From Gibbula magus (taxonomy: Eukaryota; Mollusca; Gastropoda; Trochida; Trochidae), in contig OW388301.1 of the NCBI GenBank assembly GCA_936450465.1, positions 17,093,523-17,157,522 on the forward strand: a stretch of 64,000 nt of DNA. The letters run 5' to 3'. The position numbers and the translations under genes are program-made. Under the pieces are notes generated by a model, which saw nothing but the letters and a program-made list of their open reading frames with translations, ran no database searches and had not been told where the DNA came from. Shown here piece after piece: positions 21,990 to 33,241 of this stretch. Each line of letters starts with the position of its first letter. Position 1 is the first letter of the stretch.

Positions 21990-22745
21990 TCTTTTTTTTT
22001 TTTTCAAAACGTTTTTATTGTTCCAAGTGGTACATGTATGTTTCATCTACAAGATTGTCAAAGCTGATACAGTGAGTGAGTGAGTGAGTTATTGTTTAAC
22101 GCCGCTTCGGCAGTATTGCAGCCATTAGCGGCGCCAAAGCTGATACAAGTATAGGTTCCAGAGTTTAAACAGTAAACATAAACAGTCATTTTGGGTTAAA
22201 GATTGGAAATAGAGGGAGCCATTTTATGTGTCAAATTCATGATTTCTATTGAATATGAATTTGTCAACTGTAAATATATCTTTTAAGATTTTAAGAAATG
22301 TTTTACATTTTGGCATAATAGATTTTAAGCTGCAAATATAAATTTGTCTTTTGGTGGCAATGATTATGTGATTAAGTAATGGGTCAGCCCTTGAAGTACC
22401 AAACCAAACAGTACTTTTTGTGAAATTAAATACCTGTATGTTTTGAATAATCCAATTTTAAAGTTTGTTCCAAATAAAATGTGTTTACCCCCATTCCCAA
22501 TATACATGACATAAACTTGCATCATCATCATTAAAGAAAGAACACAGTGTCTTGTCAACTCATTTAATTTTCTTAAGTTCTTTTTTTGTTTAGATGATTC
22601 CATGTACACATTTCAATTGAAAGTCTAAAAGTTTAATATCCTTTACATTTTTTCTATAGATATTAAAAATCAAATGCCATTCAGAATCGGTATCTTCAAA
22701 CATACTTTCCCATTTTAGGCAAATAGAAGGTGTTACGTTCTGATA
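21990..22745 (-). pseudogene. LINE 3' end (C-terminal region) with poly-A
   Basis: On the minus strand: KWESMFEDTDSEWHLIFNIY, then KDIKLLDFQLKC, HCVLSLM, FGTSRADPLLNHIIIATKRQ and IYICSLKSIM. This W-F-KLLDFQ-K...IIxAKRxIY pattern is the post-RT tail of a LINE group also seen at 52290-52960. Several frameshifts are present. A T-run at 21988-22006 is the complementary poly-A tail. Confidence 0.7.
22072..22134 (-). mobile_element. 63-bp SINE tail insertion with 13-bp target duplication
   Basis: (GTGA)n followed by GTTATTGTTTAACGCCGCTT and CAGTATTGCAGCC is a sequence class common in mollusc genomes. It is flanked by perfect copies of CAAAGCTGATACA at 22059-22071 and 22135-22147, the hallmark of target-primed reverse transcription. 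It lies inside the LINE tail above. Confidence 0.75.
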
Positions 22746-24017
22746 TGTCATAGATGCGTATGATTAGTTAAACTGCAGTTCAATGTTTTAGCATCATGAT
22801 TTGATAGCATTATTTCTGTTAACATAGGTAACATCGGTAAAACATACCATTTGTAGTAAGAGGGTCATCTATCATTGATATTGAAAATGTAATAATTATT
22901 AAATCAATAACACCAGAAACAGGAATATTTAAAATGATATTTTATATTCTAACTAAAGGTTATAGTAAGATATGCAAATAAAACATTAGTACAACAATCG
23001 AACTGTCGAATGTCATTTTCATGCAAACATAATTAATCGTAATGAATCAAGAACGTAGGGACTGTTTGTATTGGTACTATAAATATTGAAATCGTTACAT
23101 AGTAAAAAAAAACATCCTTATGCTTTCAGAGAACAAACATTGATCAAAATACATAAACTATTAAATTCTATTAACAAACTCTTTTCATATATCACGTGGC
23201 AGGGTTAATATACTGTTTTGCCATTTGATTAATTTAAAAGCACAATTGTAGTTTGATATGTAGTAAAATGGCACACATCATCATATATACAGCATGTGGT
23301 GCCTGCTATTTCTGAACGTTTGGTATTTTCTTTTTAAAATATTTTCATTTAGGATTCCAAACGAGATCACAAAGCGTGAGCATTGCTGATTCTTCTGAGT
23401 GAAGATGTTGTGGAGTTTGTCTTCAGCAATATTCTAGTGTGCTTCAATCACAAATTATGCTTTAGGCGTAGATAGACAATTGTGAAACCAGTCAAGAAAA
23501 ATAAACTCGTTCGCAACTGTCTGCCTGTGTTGTCGTATATATCGAATCCTGAGTGTTTATTTCAACACAGAATTGGGCATACATTTATCATTGATGTGTT
23601 CTTTTAGGTTGTGTTTAGGAGTGGTCAACCATAACCACCCTAATGAAAACAAATGTGTATCGAAAATTGGAAAGTTAACTGTCATCTATTAAAAACAGTT
23701 CAAGTCTGTTCTTAACAACCCTCAATATAAGGAGTGTCAAAACCTTTTGAAAAAGACATGTCATATATGTTATATAGTAAACCTAAATATTCCACTTCCT
23801 TCTGAACTTTCATGAACCATACATCCGTATACCTAGGAGTTATATCCATTTACATGGTAATATGATAGGGTAAAAGGCATACATGTCTTTCTAACACTGT
23901 ATCTTAGCGATACACGTACCTATTGATGGGTAAGCTTCAATGACATTGACGTTGTGTCCTGTTATTGCTGTGGTTTTCGCTTCCTAATCGAAACACGCCA
24001 GCAGCCCACTCTTCAGG
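22746..24017. other. Non-coding stretch, nothing recognised
   Basis: AT-rich sequence with no open frame of interest, no RNA and no repeat recognised. Confidence 0.5.
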
Positions 24018-24019
24018 TA

Positions 24020-24509
24020 CAGCGACGTGCCAAAAATAGTGCAACAATCTCCGTTTTTCCATAGGATCGCATGTTATTTAGTGTAGCATAAATACTTTTC
24101 ATAATGTTGACAGTGAACAAACAGTTTTCAAACTTAGCATGTTTGTTATCTAACATCTTGAGATTATGTTCATAATGTTCAAATTCATTAAATTTGAGAA
24201 TTGTTTCGGAAAACGGCAAAGTAATGACTAGGCGTTTTTACTGTAATGTCACTTCCCCATTGCCACCAAAATGTAAGCAGGCCTAAAGGACAGAAAAATG
24301 GACATAGCTCGGTAATCTTTTAACTATTTTGTATAATAACGTTGTATCCAAAATTAGTACGTGTTGGAGAGTAGATTTTCTGAGTTCATGTCAAATTTCA
24401 GTAAAATATTTTGAAAATTGAAACAATTAAAATTGTTTATACTAGACTGAATTAACATGGGATCCTATGGAAAAACAGCAATTGTTGCAATACTGTTGTC
24501 ACGTCACTG
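24020..24509. mobile_element. MITE with ~75-bp inverted ends and TA duplication
   Basis: Ends read CAGYGACGTG inward and share TTTTTCCATAGGATC and neighbouring bases in inverted orientation over about 75 bp. TA flanks both sides (24018-24019 and 24510-24511), so mobilisation by a Tc1/mariner-type transposase is likely. It is non-coding. Confidence 0.75.
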
Positions 24510-24781
24510 TATGTATCAAACTCTGCACTTTATCGTAGAATCAATGATTGGAACATCTGGCAGTGGTAGCATGTGATCCTGGGAAGGCTCAGTTGACCAC
24601 TGGAAGTGTAGTTCAGCAAAATGAGAGTGACTCGTCATATGGGTGACTCGCTTCACGGCTGGATACCCTGAATGTTTTAATGGTCGATTCCCTGCCTCAT
24701 ACAGAGACATACGTTGTGAAATCTCATTCAAATCATATCTGTGATTCTTTCCCAAGGTTAAGCTTTATAAAGTAAGGTTGG

Positions 24782-24921
24782 CACTCATCCAAGATCTCTC
24801 AGGATCCTGTGGAGCCCCGTGTCCGCTTTCAGAAATTTGAAAGCATGCATTTTCAACGGGAAATTAACAACTTCCGGCGAAAACGGAGCTCCACTGGATT
24901 CCGCTAGATCTTGGATGAGTG
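24782..24921. mobile_element. 140-bp palindromic mini-element
   Basis: CACTCATCCAAGATCT at 24782 is repeated inverted at 24906-24921. The inner arms also match imperfectly (GGATCCTGTGGAGC versus GCTCCACTGGATTCC). It would fold into a long hairpin and is probably a tiny MITE. The DNA at 24516-24775 between this and the previous MITE has an unassigned open frame. Confidence 0.6.
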
Positions 24922-26020
24922 AACACCCAAATAGGTCTCCTCCTTTGAAAGAATAAAAGATATGATTTTAATGAGATTGTGAAATATGTGGTGTTATTCT
25001 CCCTCCATAACGGGACCCTGCGCATGCGCTCATATGAGTCGACACAGAACCACAAAACTAACTTAAGCATCTTTGGATAATGATGATCTGAAATAAATAA
25101 GCTTTTGAATGCAATACAATAAACAAATACAAGGGATTCTCATTTTCATTCACTGTTCCTGTCAAGTCTGAACATGCGTCAAGGGGCAAACACTGCTCTC
25201 ATCACGGAAGAACGCTTTTATCGTGTCATGAACGTTTTTAGAGCGTTTGGAAAGAAGAGTAATTACTTTGTAAATGTTCTAGTCTTGATATGGATTTGAA
25301 TTAGAACGCTTTAATCGAAACATTCAAAGTAATTATTCATGAATTATTGCCCAATTACAAATTAACAAATTTAGTTTAAGATAGCTTCTGGAGACAGGGT
25401 GCAGCCATGTGTCAGTTGGATCTACTCGTGGATTCAAACATCTTGCATTTGTGTTGGTATAATTTCTTTTGTCCCTGAGTGTATACGTTTCGTTAAAGCT
25501 CAACTCATACTGAAACATTCAGGAGGCCATTCCACTAACCGATCTTAACCAGAAAATCAATCGTAAGTCTCTTTTATCATTTGCTAAGATTGATCGGTCA
25601 GTGATATCAGCCCAAAATAAAACTCTATGTACATGTACAGGCATACCATGGATTCATGTATGGCTAGGCTGGTAGTTTTATTAACTATCCTTCCATCTAA
25701 TCTATCTGCTTTCTACACTGAAAAGTGATGGTATCAACCAAAAGGCTCACTTCCAATTCTTCAGTAGTACTTTGAACAGGCATAGCCAAGCAATGTAGTT
25801 CCTAAATCATCAAGCGAGCCCGTAGATCAAGGGTACGAGTCGATAGTTATGGGAATGTATGAGATTATCGAGGATTATTATCTCATTAACTCACCAGTCC
25901 TTGCTGTCGCATAGTTCCTATTCTCATCAATCTAAACTGACTCTTTATTCGTGCGCGGGTTTATGCAAGAGGCTAAAACTAACAACCTTCAATCCTTCAA
26001 CATTTACTTCTCTCATGGAG
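24922..26020. other. Non-coding stretch, nothing recognised
   Basis: Short open frames without domains. A 61-codon minus-strand frame at 25333-25518 has two N-glycosylation sequons but no convincing exon borders. Confidence 0.45.
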
Positions 26021-26250
26021 GGGGCGGGATAGCGCAGTGGATAGGGCGTTCGGCTTTGGATCAAGAGGTCCGGGGTTCAAATCCCGCTAGGGGCACGCTA
26101 ACTTTGTCTGCAGTAGATAACTTTTCTACAAGCAGTAAGGTTTGGGTGCAATGCTACTTTCAGCGTAGTTACAGCCGTTCCAGCCGATGCTCGTAATGCA
26201 TAGTCACATGGCGTTGCAGGGTTTCTCCCTGCCATAATACTAGCAGCAGC
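26021..26250 (+). mobile_element. tRNA-derived SINE
   Basis: Starts with a tRNA-like head: box A TAGCGCAGTGGATAGG at 26030 and box B GGTTCAAATCC at 26074-26084, ending GGGGCACG. T-arm pairing is broken and acceptor ends do not match, so it is not a functional tRNA. A unique body follows (GCAGTAAGGTTTGGGTGC, TACAGCCGTTCCAGCCGATG), ending near 26250 without a clear tail. Confidence 0.75.
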
Positions 26251-27357
26251 GATATAAATGAAATAATTTTGAAAGCGGCAATGAATCCCAACTCACTCTC
26301 TCATGGAGGCACTAATAAATTATGTGCTCCCCACAATATCCGCTACTCGCTATCCCTAAAGACTAAAACAGTTGGCTCCACAACTTTCTTACAAGCAGTA
26401 GCATTGTAGAACTACATGCCGTTTGATTAACATCGTCAATCGCAGCATCATTCAAGACTCATCATATTATTTATCTTCATATGATTTTTCAAGAACACGT
26501 CACTGCAATTGTATATAGATTTTACCTATCATACATATAGGAGCTCTATTAACGGGCTTATAAGCTTAATACCATTGTGATAAGCAAAACCTTATGTTCT
26601 ACTCCTTTAAATAAACTGCAACAAAGTAAGAACAGAACATCATTTTTGTTATTCGAAATAATAAAATGTGTTCACAATAAAATGGCTGCCGTGCAATTCT
26701 TGCTTTATACGTCAGTCTCTTACCAATTTCGGAACATTCCTCTGCGCATGTAAGAATACCATAACATAAAACAGGTGCATTGGCTGGGAATCTTTAGACT
26801 GGTTTTGGAAGATAAGATGTAGTTGGTCAAATGAGAATAAAACTACCAATTTCAGCATCCTCCAAAATTCAAATAAAATATTCAAAAGACCTACAAAATT
26901 ACAAATAAACTTTCGATCTATCATCGGAAAAGAAAGATAATCAGTTGTAATTAGGATTATAAACAAAGAATAGTTAAACATACATTTTAGAAAAAGAATA
27001 ATCTTGAATCATAATAATTAGTTTTACTGGTGTCTGTCAATTTGACATACTATGTAAAACGATGAAAGGAATTTAAATTACATTAATATAAACATGTAAT
27101 AACTGAACATTTTGATTTGCATAATTTATAATTGTTTTGAACATTTGTGGTATTCTTTTCGTTTTGATAATGCCATACAGTATCCATTATGATATTTTGA
27201 ATTTATTTCTGGAACCTGTGGCATAAATATTTAAACGATTGTCATAGAGGATGATGTTTATATTTTAAGTTATTACTGCTGGTATTTTAAGTTTGATGTT
27301 GGACTGCAATTTTACAAATTAACAATAACAAAATCAACTAGGATTGACACGTCAATA
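26251..27357. other. Mostly featureless; segment shared with 59690-59800
   Basis: Within 26650-26700 a block including AATAATAAAATGTGTTCACA is repeated at 59735-59785. Next to it, 26705-26790 resembles 14815-14880 in sushi gene A. No domain was seen in the remaining sequence. Confidence 0.4.
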
Positions 27358-28333
27358 CTTAGGTCTTCAAGACTACTGCTTGACCCTCAACTCCATGTTT
27401 GATGGAGGAATGTCGCAAACATTGTTCTGTCAAAACTTCAATTCGTAACATGTTATAAGGTACTGAGAAAACCTAAAAAAATCATAAATTTCATTTGAAA
27501 TAATAATGGCGCCAAATCCATGTGATCTACGAATTCGTCATGATTGACTTTTTTGCTTGCCCATCTTCTAACAAATGTTTCAAGTCTCTATGTCAATTTT
27601 GAAAATTTTCCCCATGTTTAAATTCGAAATCGTGATTTTCTGTCATTTATCAGCCTTAATAGTAACCGAAAATGACTGTTCAAGAGCGATTTTAATATTG
27701 ATTCCAAAAGACACTTTTTTGGTCTAGTAGCCTTGAAAATTTCATGCAATTGTGAGATCGGGAAGTTGGAGTAATGTCCCCTTGAAGTCGGTCCCGTTTA
27801 ACAAGTCGCCAACCTTTGAAAGGTCGCTGTGCAAAAAGTATTAGGACTACGCTCTTCAAAAACAACACCATGTATTCACCAATGCCTCAGCTGCATACCC
27901 ATATAAGTTTCAGCTTGGTGGTGCAAGTATCTTCAGAGGAGAAGATTGTCAAAGGTACATGGGGTCGGCCAATTTTAAAAAGTGAAAAAATCCAAATGGC
28001 GTCTAAAGCACGTGACTAACGGAATCGGCATGATTTACTTTTTTGTTCGCAATGTCATTGCGCATCTTTTAAAAAAAGTTGCTAGTCTCTAGCTGTATTT
28101 TCCCCCATGTTAACATTTGAAATTTAGAATCGAACTGCACCTTTAATGAGGAAAGCAATCAAAAATCCCTTCGACACAAATCCAGATCCCATTGAATTCT
28201 ACCATTCCTGAAAGTTTCCTCAAAATCGCTTCAGCCGTTAATTCTGGAAACTCCCAACAAAAAAGTGTGGAAATAATAATAATAAGGATTCGCATAATAA
28301 CAATACGTCTTCCAGACTATGCCTTGAAGACCT
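27358..28333. repeat. Repeat with inverted ends (TTAGGTCTTCAAG)
   Basis: TTAGGTCTTCAAGACTACTGC-like sequence at 27358 is inverted at 28313-28333 (CTTGAAGACCTAA). The interior has two related blocks (both contain GACTTTTTTGYTYGC and TTTCCCCCATGTT-like strings near 27545-27615 and 28035-28115). This suggests a non-autonomous element with an internal duplication. Superfamily is unknown. Confidence 0.45.
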
Positions 28334-28634
28334 AATTCCAAATCCTAAATGTGAGCAGGCATTCTTATTTTATTCAAATACATGCTCTCTAATGCCTTTG
28401 ACTGCATTATACCAATTAGGAATTGATTATTTGTAGCCTTTGGACTTTTGAACAAGGGCTTTTGTTGGCTGCCATTTTGTCTATAGGCCAATATTAGTTG
28501 TCAATGTGTAGTCTGTAACACGTATGCTTTTATGAAGCAAAGCACTAGCCAGTATTATCCGTGTTTCCTCAATGAAAAAAAATGGCATGGAGATTTAAAA
28601 AGTTATCTTGTCTGGCGGTTATGTACGTGCTTTT

Positions 28635-28835
28635 CAGTCTGATTAAAACCGACGGTATTCCGCGGACAAAATGTGCAAAATAGTGCATCTACCGGTATAC
28701 GTACTCATATCATTCGGAGGTTTACACGCCAAACCGTCTCGTAACAGCCGGTAGACTAAAACAGCCCGGCGAGATGCTCGCAAAGCACTCAGACATTTTC
28801 GTTGCAGACGGTCGGAGAGGAAAAGAACTTAATTT
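28635..28835 (+). repeat. Repeat related (inverted) to 38690-38925
   Basis: CAGTCTGATTAAAACCGAC, TTCCGCGGA and CTACCGGTATACG at 28637-28705 match the complement of 38865-38920. The two copies flank the nested LINE in opposite orientation. Confidence 0.55.
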
Positions 28836-28841
28836 TGTAAA

Positions 28842-30449
28842 ATGAGAAATAAATACAAAGCTTCATGTAGAAAATTCAAATCTAACCAGCGTAATCAAAT
28901 ACTGAAAAGATTAAGTGATTCTTTCCACAATCCTTCTAAATTCTGGAAACAAATTTGTTTCTTTAGACAGAGACCAAACCGTCAAAGTAATATTTCAAAA
29001 TGTGAATGGATGACACATTTCAAGACAGTTTTTTCTAATGATGATATATTTCAAACTGATAGCTACGACTGTGACGATGGTGTTACTTCTACAAATGAGT
29101 ATGATATTGTTGATGAAATGATTTTGGAAGCACAACTATCTGTCGATGAGATAAGGAATGCTATAAACCACTTAAAGAAGGGAAAGTCAGCTGGTCCGGA
29201 CGATATCATTATCGAAATGATCAAATATTCTCAGGTCGAAGTAATGCCCTTCCTTCTGAAATGTTTTAATACTGTATTTGAAAGTGGTTCGTTTCCAGAA
29301 AGTTGGTCTCGATCAATTATTGTCTCGATACATAAAAAGGGGGTTCAAAACAATCCAGACAATTATAGAGGTATATCTTTGATGAGTGTTATTGGGGAAA
29401 TATTCACAAGCATTTTAAACAACAGAATCTCAAACTGGTCAAACTTAAGAAATTTAATTCCTGAATGACAAGCTGGTTTTAGAAAAGAGTACTCAACAGC
29501 TGATGACATCTTTACTCTTTATGCAATAATACAAAAGTGTTTATCTCGCAGAAAACATAAAGTTTATGTAGCATTTGTTGATTTTAAGAAAGTGTTTGAT
29601 TCTGTGGATCGTTTTAAATTATGGCAATGTTTACGAAAGACTGGTTTACAAGGGAGAATGTACTGTATTTTAAGATCTATGTACTCAAGTTATCATGTGT
29701 TCGTTGCAGTGATGATGTCACAGATTATTTTGACTGTCCAATTGGTGTTCGGCAAGGGTGTATTTTAAGCCCAATATTGTTTTCCTTCTTCATAAGCGAA
29801 CTTTATTATGATATTTCTAAGTCAGGAAAACATGGTGTGCAAATGTTTCCAGCTATGTTTGAAATTTGTATCCTTCTATTTGCCGATGATGTTATTGGTT
29901 AGTGGTTTTTGAATGGCAAACAATTATATATTGTAAATAATTATACTTATCTCGGATTTATGTTTTCCTATACTATGAATCTTAAAAAGAGTGTTATAGA
30001 TCTGACGTCACGTGCCAAGAAGGCTATTATTAACGTTTTGTCCGTTTCCGAGAATTTTGGCATTGTAACTCCCAAAATATTTTTCAAATTATTTGATTCC
30101 CAAATCCAACCAATAATGCTTTATGGGTCTGAAATTTGGGGATTTAAACGTCACGAATGTATAGAGAAATTACATCTCCTAACGATTTTTGACTGTAGCA
30201 CAAGCAACACCAAGTTGCATGGTTTATGGAGAATGTGGTAGATATCCAGTATATATAAATTCACAAATAAAATGTTTAAAGTTTTGGTTAAGGATCCTAG
30301 GAATGAATGAGCAAATATTACCAAAACTAGCTTATAACATGCTTGTACACTTCGATGAAATGGGTAAGACAACATGGGTGTCTCATATTAGAAATCTTTT
30401 ATTTTCACATGGTTTTGGCTTTGTGTGGCTTAATCAAACAGCTGGTAAT
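28842..30449 (+). pseudogene. LINE reverse transcriptase, 5' part of a split element
   Basis: The RT is recognisable in order: FWKQICFFRQRP; LKKGKSAGPDDIIIEMIKYS; SIIVSIHKKG.QNNPDNYRGI; a TGA at 29466-29468 where Trp is expected (LIPE*QAGFRKEYSTADD); VYVAFVDFKKVFDSVDR (motif A); a frame change; CPIGVRQGCILSPILFSFFI (motif B); LLFADDV (catalytic motif C). A deletion then removes the segment before NYTYLGFMFS, followed by PIMLYGSEIWGFKR. The last part (EMGKTTWVSHIRNLLF, GFGFVWLNQTAGN) stops at a 2-kb insertion and resumes at 32489. It is 5' truncated and inactive. Confidence 0.88.
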
Positions 30450-30629
30450 TAGCAGCTCCGGAGCTGCTATCAGTTTTTGTGCAGTTTCCGTCGCCGCCGC
30501 CGCCGCGTTTTGTATTCACTATTACTTGTTTATGCCCCCGAATCGGAGATTCCGGGGGTATATTGTTTTTCACCTGTCCGTCTGTCTGTCTGTCCGTCTG
30601 TCTGTCTGTGTGTTTGTCCACAAAAACTT

Positions 30630-31545
30630 TAACCTTGGCCATAACTTTGGATTGCTCAGAGCTAGGGCTTTCATACTTGGCATGTGCATACCTTGTGATG
30701 AGACCTTTCAGATTAGGTCATCATATTTGACCTTGTGACCTTGACCTTGCCGCAATTGACATTTTCAGAAAACTTTAACCTTGGCCATAACTTTAGATTG
30801 CTCAGAGCTAGGGCTTTCAAACTTGGCATGTGCATACCTTGTGACGAGACCTTTCAGACGAGGTCATCGAATTTGACCTTGTGACCTTGATCTTGCCGCA
30901 ATTAACATTTTCAGAAAACTTTAACCTTGGCCATAACTTATGATTGTTAAGAGGTACGGCTTTCATACTTGGCATGTGCATACCTTGTGGTGAGCCCTTT
31001 CAGATGAGGTCATCATATTTGACCTTGTGACCTTGACCTTGCCGAAGTGGACAATATTTAGAAAACGTTAACCTTGGCCATATCTTTGGATTTCTCAGAG
31101 CTACGGCTTTCATACTTGGCATGTGCATACCTTGTGATGAGACCTTTCAGATGAGGTCATCATATTTGACCTTGTGACCTTGACCTTGCCGAAGTGGACA
31201 ATATTTAGAAAACGTTAACCTTGGCCATAACTTTGGATTGCTCAGAGCTACGGCTTTCATACTTTGCATGTGCATACCTTGTGATGAGACCTTTCAGATG
31301 AGGTCATCATATTTGACATTGTGACCTTGACCTTGCCGAAGTGGACAATATTTAGAAAATGTTAACCTTGGCCATAACTTTGGATTGCTTAGAGCTACGG
31401 CTTTCATACTTGGCATGTGCATACCTTGTGATGAGACCTTTCAGATGAGGTCATCATATTTGACCTTGTGACCTTGACCATGCCGCAGCGGACAATATTC
31501 AGAAAACTTTAACCTTGGCCATAACTTCGCTACATCGGGGGGCAT
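30630..31545. repeat. ~150-bp tandem repeat rich in TGACCTTGTGACCTTG
   Basis: About six units, each with TTAACCTTGGCCATAACTTT, GATTGCTCAGAGCTA, CTTTCATACTTGGCATGTGC, GAGACCTTTCAGATGAGGTC and TTTGACCTTGTGACCTTGAC. Units are 85-97% alike by eye. Confidence 0.9.
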
Positions 31546-31594
31546 CCGTGTTTAACAAACACATCTTGTTCCTAGAAGGTTTTGAGAACTCATA

Positions 31595-32440
31595 AACGTA
31601 ACTTCTTACTTATGCCCCTGGGGAATTTTTTTGACATGTTCACATTCAAGGTCAAAGGTCAAGGTCACGAGTTCTGAAATTGCTAAAAAAAAATCCTTGT
31701 AAACACGATAACTTGAAAAATATGTGTGCTATCAGGTGTTATTTGGTGTATATCAACTATGGATAAAGGCCAAGATTTGAAAAGGTTTTCGCTAACATCC
31801 GTCAAAGGTCAATGTCACAGCGAGGGCACGACTTAAGCATGCTTTTGCGAAAATGTCTTATTTCAAATATTAACACTTTGAATCATTAAATGATTGTTAT
31901 ACACAATGAAAAGTGATCACTGATTGTGTGACATTGGTTTTTAAAGGTCAAGGTCACGAGATAGGGTCAAGGTCACCAGTTCTGAAATCACTAAATAACT
32001 TTTTTCCATGAAGGTATCATATAATTAGCTTCTTTCTTGTACACCTGGGGACATATTTTGACATGCTCACATTCAAGGTCAAAGGTCAAGGTCATGAGTT
32101 CTGAAATCTCTACAAAAATTCTTGTAAACACGATAACTTCAACAACTTCATTGCTATAAGGCCCTTACTTGGTATATATCAACTATGGAGAAAGACCAAG
32201 ATTTGAAAACGTTTTCGCTAAATCTGTCAAAGGTCAAGGTCACAGGAAGGTCACAACTTAAGCGTGCTATTGAGAATATGCCTTAAGTTAACAATGAGAC
32301 ATTGCATGATTGTTATACACAATGAAAAGTAATCGTTGATGGTGTGACCTTGAAGGTCAAAGTTCAAGGTCATGAGATATTGGTTAAGGCCATGTAAATC
32401 TTTTGATCCAATTTTGAAATCAGAAATAGGTTTTAAGAAC
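31595..32440. repeat. ~430-bp tandem duplication with AAGGTCA motifs
   Basis: Two units begin near 31605 and 32035. Shared landmarks are ACATTCAAGGTCAAAGGTCA, GAGTTCTGAAAT, CTTGTAAACACGATAACTT, ATATCAACTATGGA and TTGTTATACACAATGAAAAG. Multiple extended half-sites TCAAGGTCA are present. Confidence 0.8.
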
Positions 32441-32488
32441 AAAGTTGTGAAAAGTGACCCCAGTGATGATTCAACTTGTTAGAATAAC

Positions 32489-33018
32489 TTGAATAATGAA
32501 CAAAATTTTGTCCAAAAAAATCCCATTTTATTTATGCTGAGGAGATGGCGGGACAGGGATAGGCGATACCCAAAGTTTCGGAGCTGCTCTGCTTTTGCGG
32601 TGTCCCACAAACGCTCTTCTAGTGTTAATTTATTTCTTAAGCAATTTAGAGAACAATATGTTAATATGTATTATCAAGAATGGCATTCCACTTTGGACAA
32701 CAGTACAAGGTTTCAACTGTATCGATCATACAAGACGTTAATTCAACCAGAACTATATCTATATGTGTTGACGTCAAGAAACATCAGACGAACATTTGTT
32801 AATTTTCGATTGGTCTTATTAGATCTATCTGTAAATACAGGTATATGATATTCCATAGAAAGAAGTTTGAGGATATGTCCATTATGTAAGTCAGCTATAG
32901 AGGATGAAATTCACTTTGCTTTTGTATGTCCAAATTATAATGACTTAAGACAACAATACATCCCGAATCATTACCTTTTAAAATATCCTTCAACTGCCTT
33001 TGTTTCCATCTTGTCTTC
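32489..33018 (+). pseudogene. LINE C-terminal region, middle part
   Basis: Continues the split LINE: EQNFVQ, a run of Arg/Asp from a frame disturbance, then FREQYVNMYYQEWHSTLDNS, RNIRRTFVNFRLVLLDL, and a stop with a frame change. The zinc-knuckle-like tail reads RICPLCKSAIEDEIHFAFVC and PNYNDLRQQYIP. It ends at SILSS where the Harbinger element is inserted; sequence resumes at 38424. Confidence 0.82.
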
Positions 33019-33241
33019 CAGGGCCCGGTTGTTCAAAGCGTCGTTATTTTAACGGACCGTTAAACACTAACGACCCGTTAAATTCTTAACGTAAAGTTAG
33101 TTAACGCCCCGTTAAAAATTGGTTGCTGAAAGGTCTTTTTAACTTGCCGTTAACTAATGGTATGATTAGTGGCTAACAGCCTGTTAAGGACTTAACCTTT
33201 ACCCACAATCCTTTGCATCAATCCCATGATTCCCTGTCAAA

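Larger units (their letters stand above)
30450..32493. mobile_element. 2.0-kb tandem-repeat insertion within the LINE
   Basis: Removing 30450-32493 rejoins the LINE frame (TAGN|EQNFVQ), with TAAT present at both junctions (30446-30449 and 32494-32497) as a probable 4-bp target duplication. The insert opens with a perfect 20-bp palindrome (30450-30469). Then come a CGC-rich run, a hairpin (GCCCCCGAATCGGAGATTCC with GGGGG), a (GTCT)n tract and tandem repeats rich in TGACCTTG. No protein is encoded. It resembles bivalve non-autonomous elements with internal tandem arrays (some attributed to Helitron-like families); class is not proven. Confidence 0.65.

Noticed and set aside
25333..25518. Possible secreted-protein exon (two N-glycosylation sequons)
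   Set aside because: Its acceptor phase would not fit the phase-1 family and no donor or homologue is visible.
26021..26096. Functional tRNA gene
   Set aside because: Internal promoter boxes are present, but the T-arm and acceptor stem do not pair properly and a SINE body follows.
30430..30740. Open frames over the (GTCT)n tract
   Set aside because: Microsatellite-driven translations (CLSVCLSV); no conservation.
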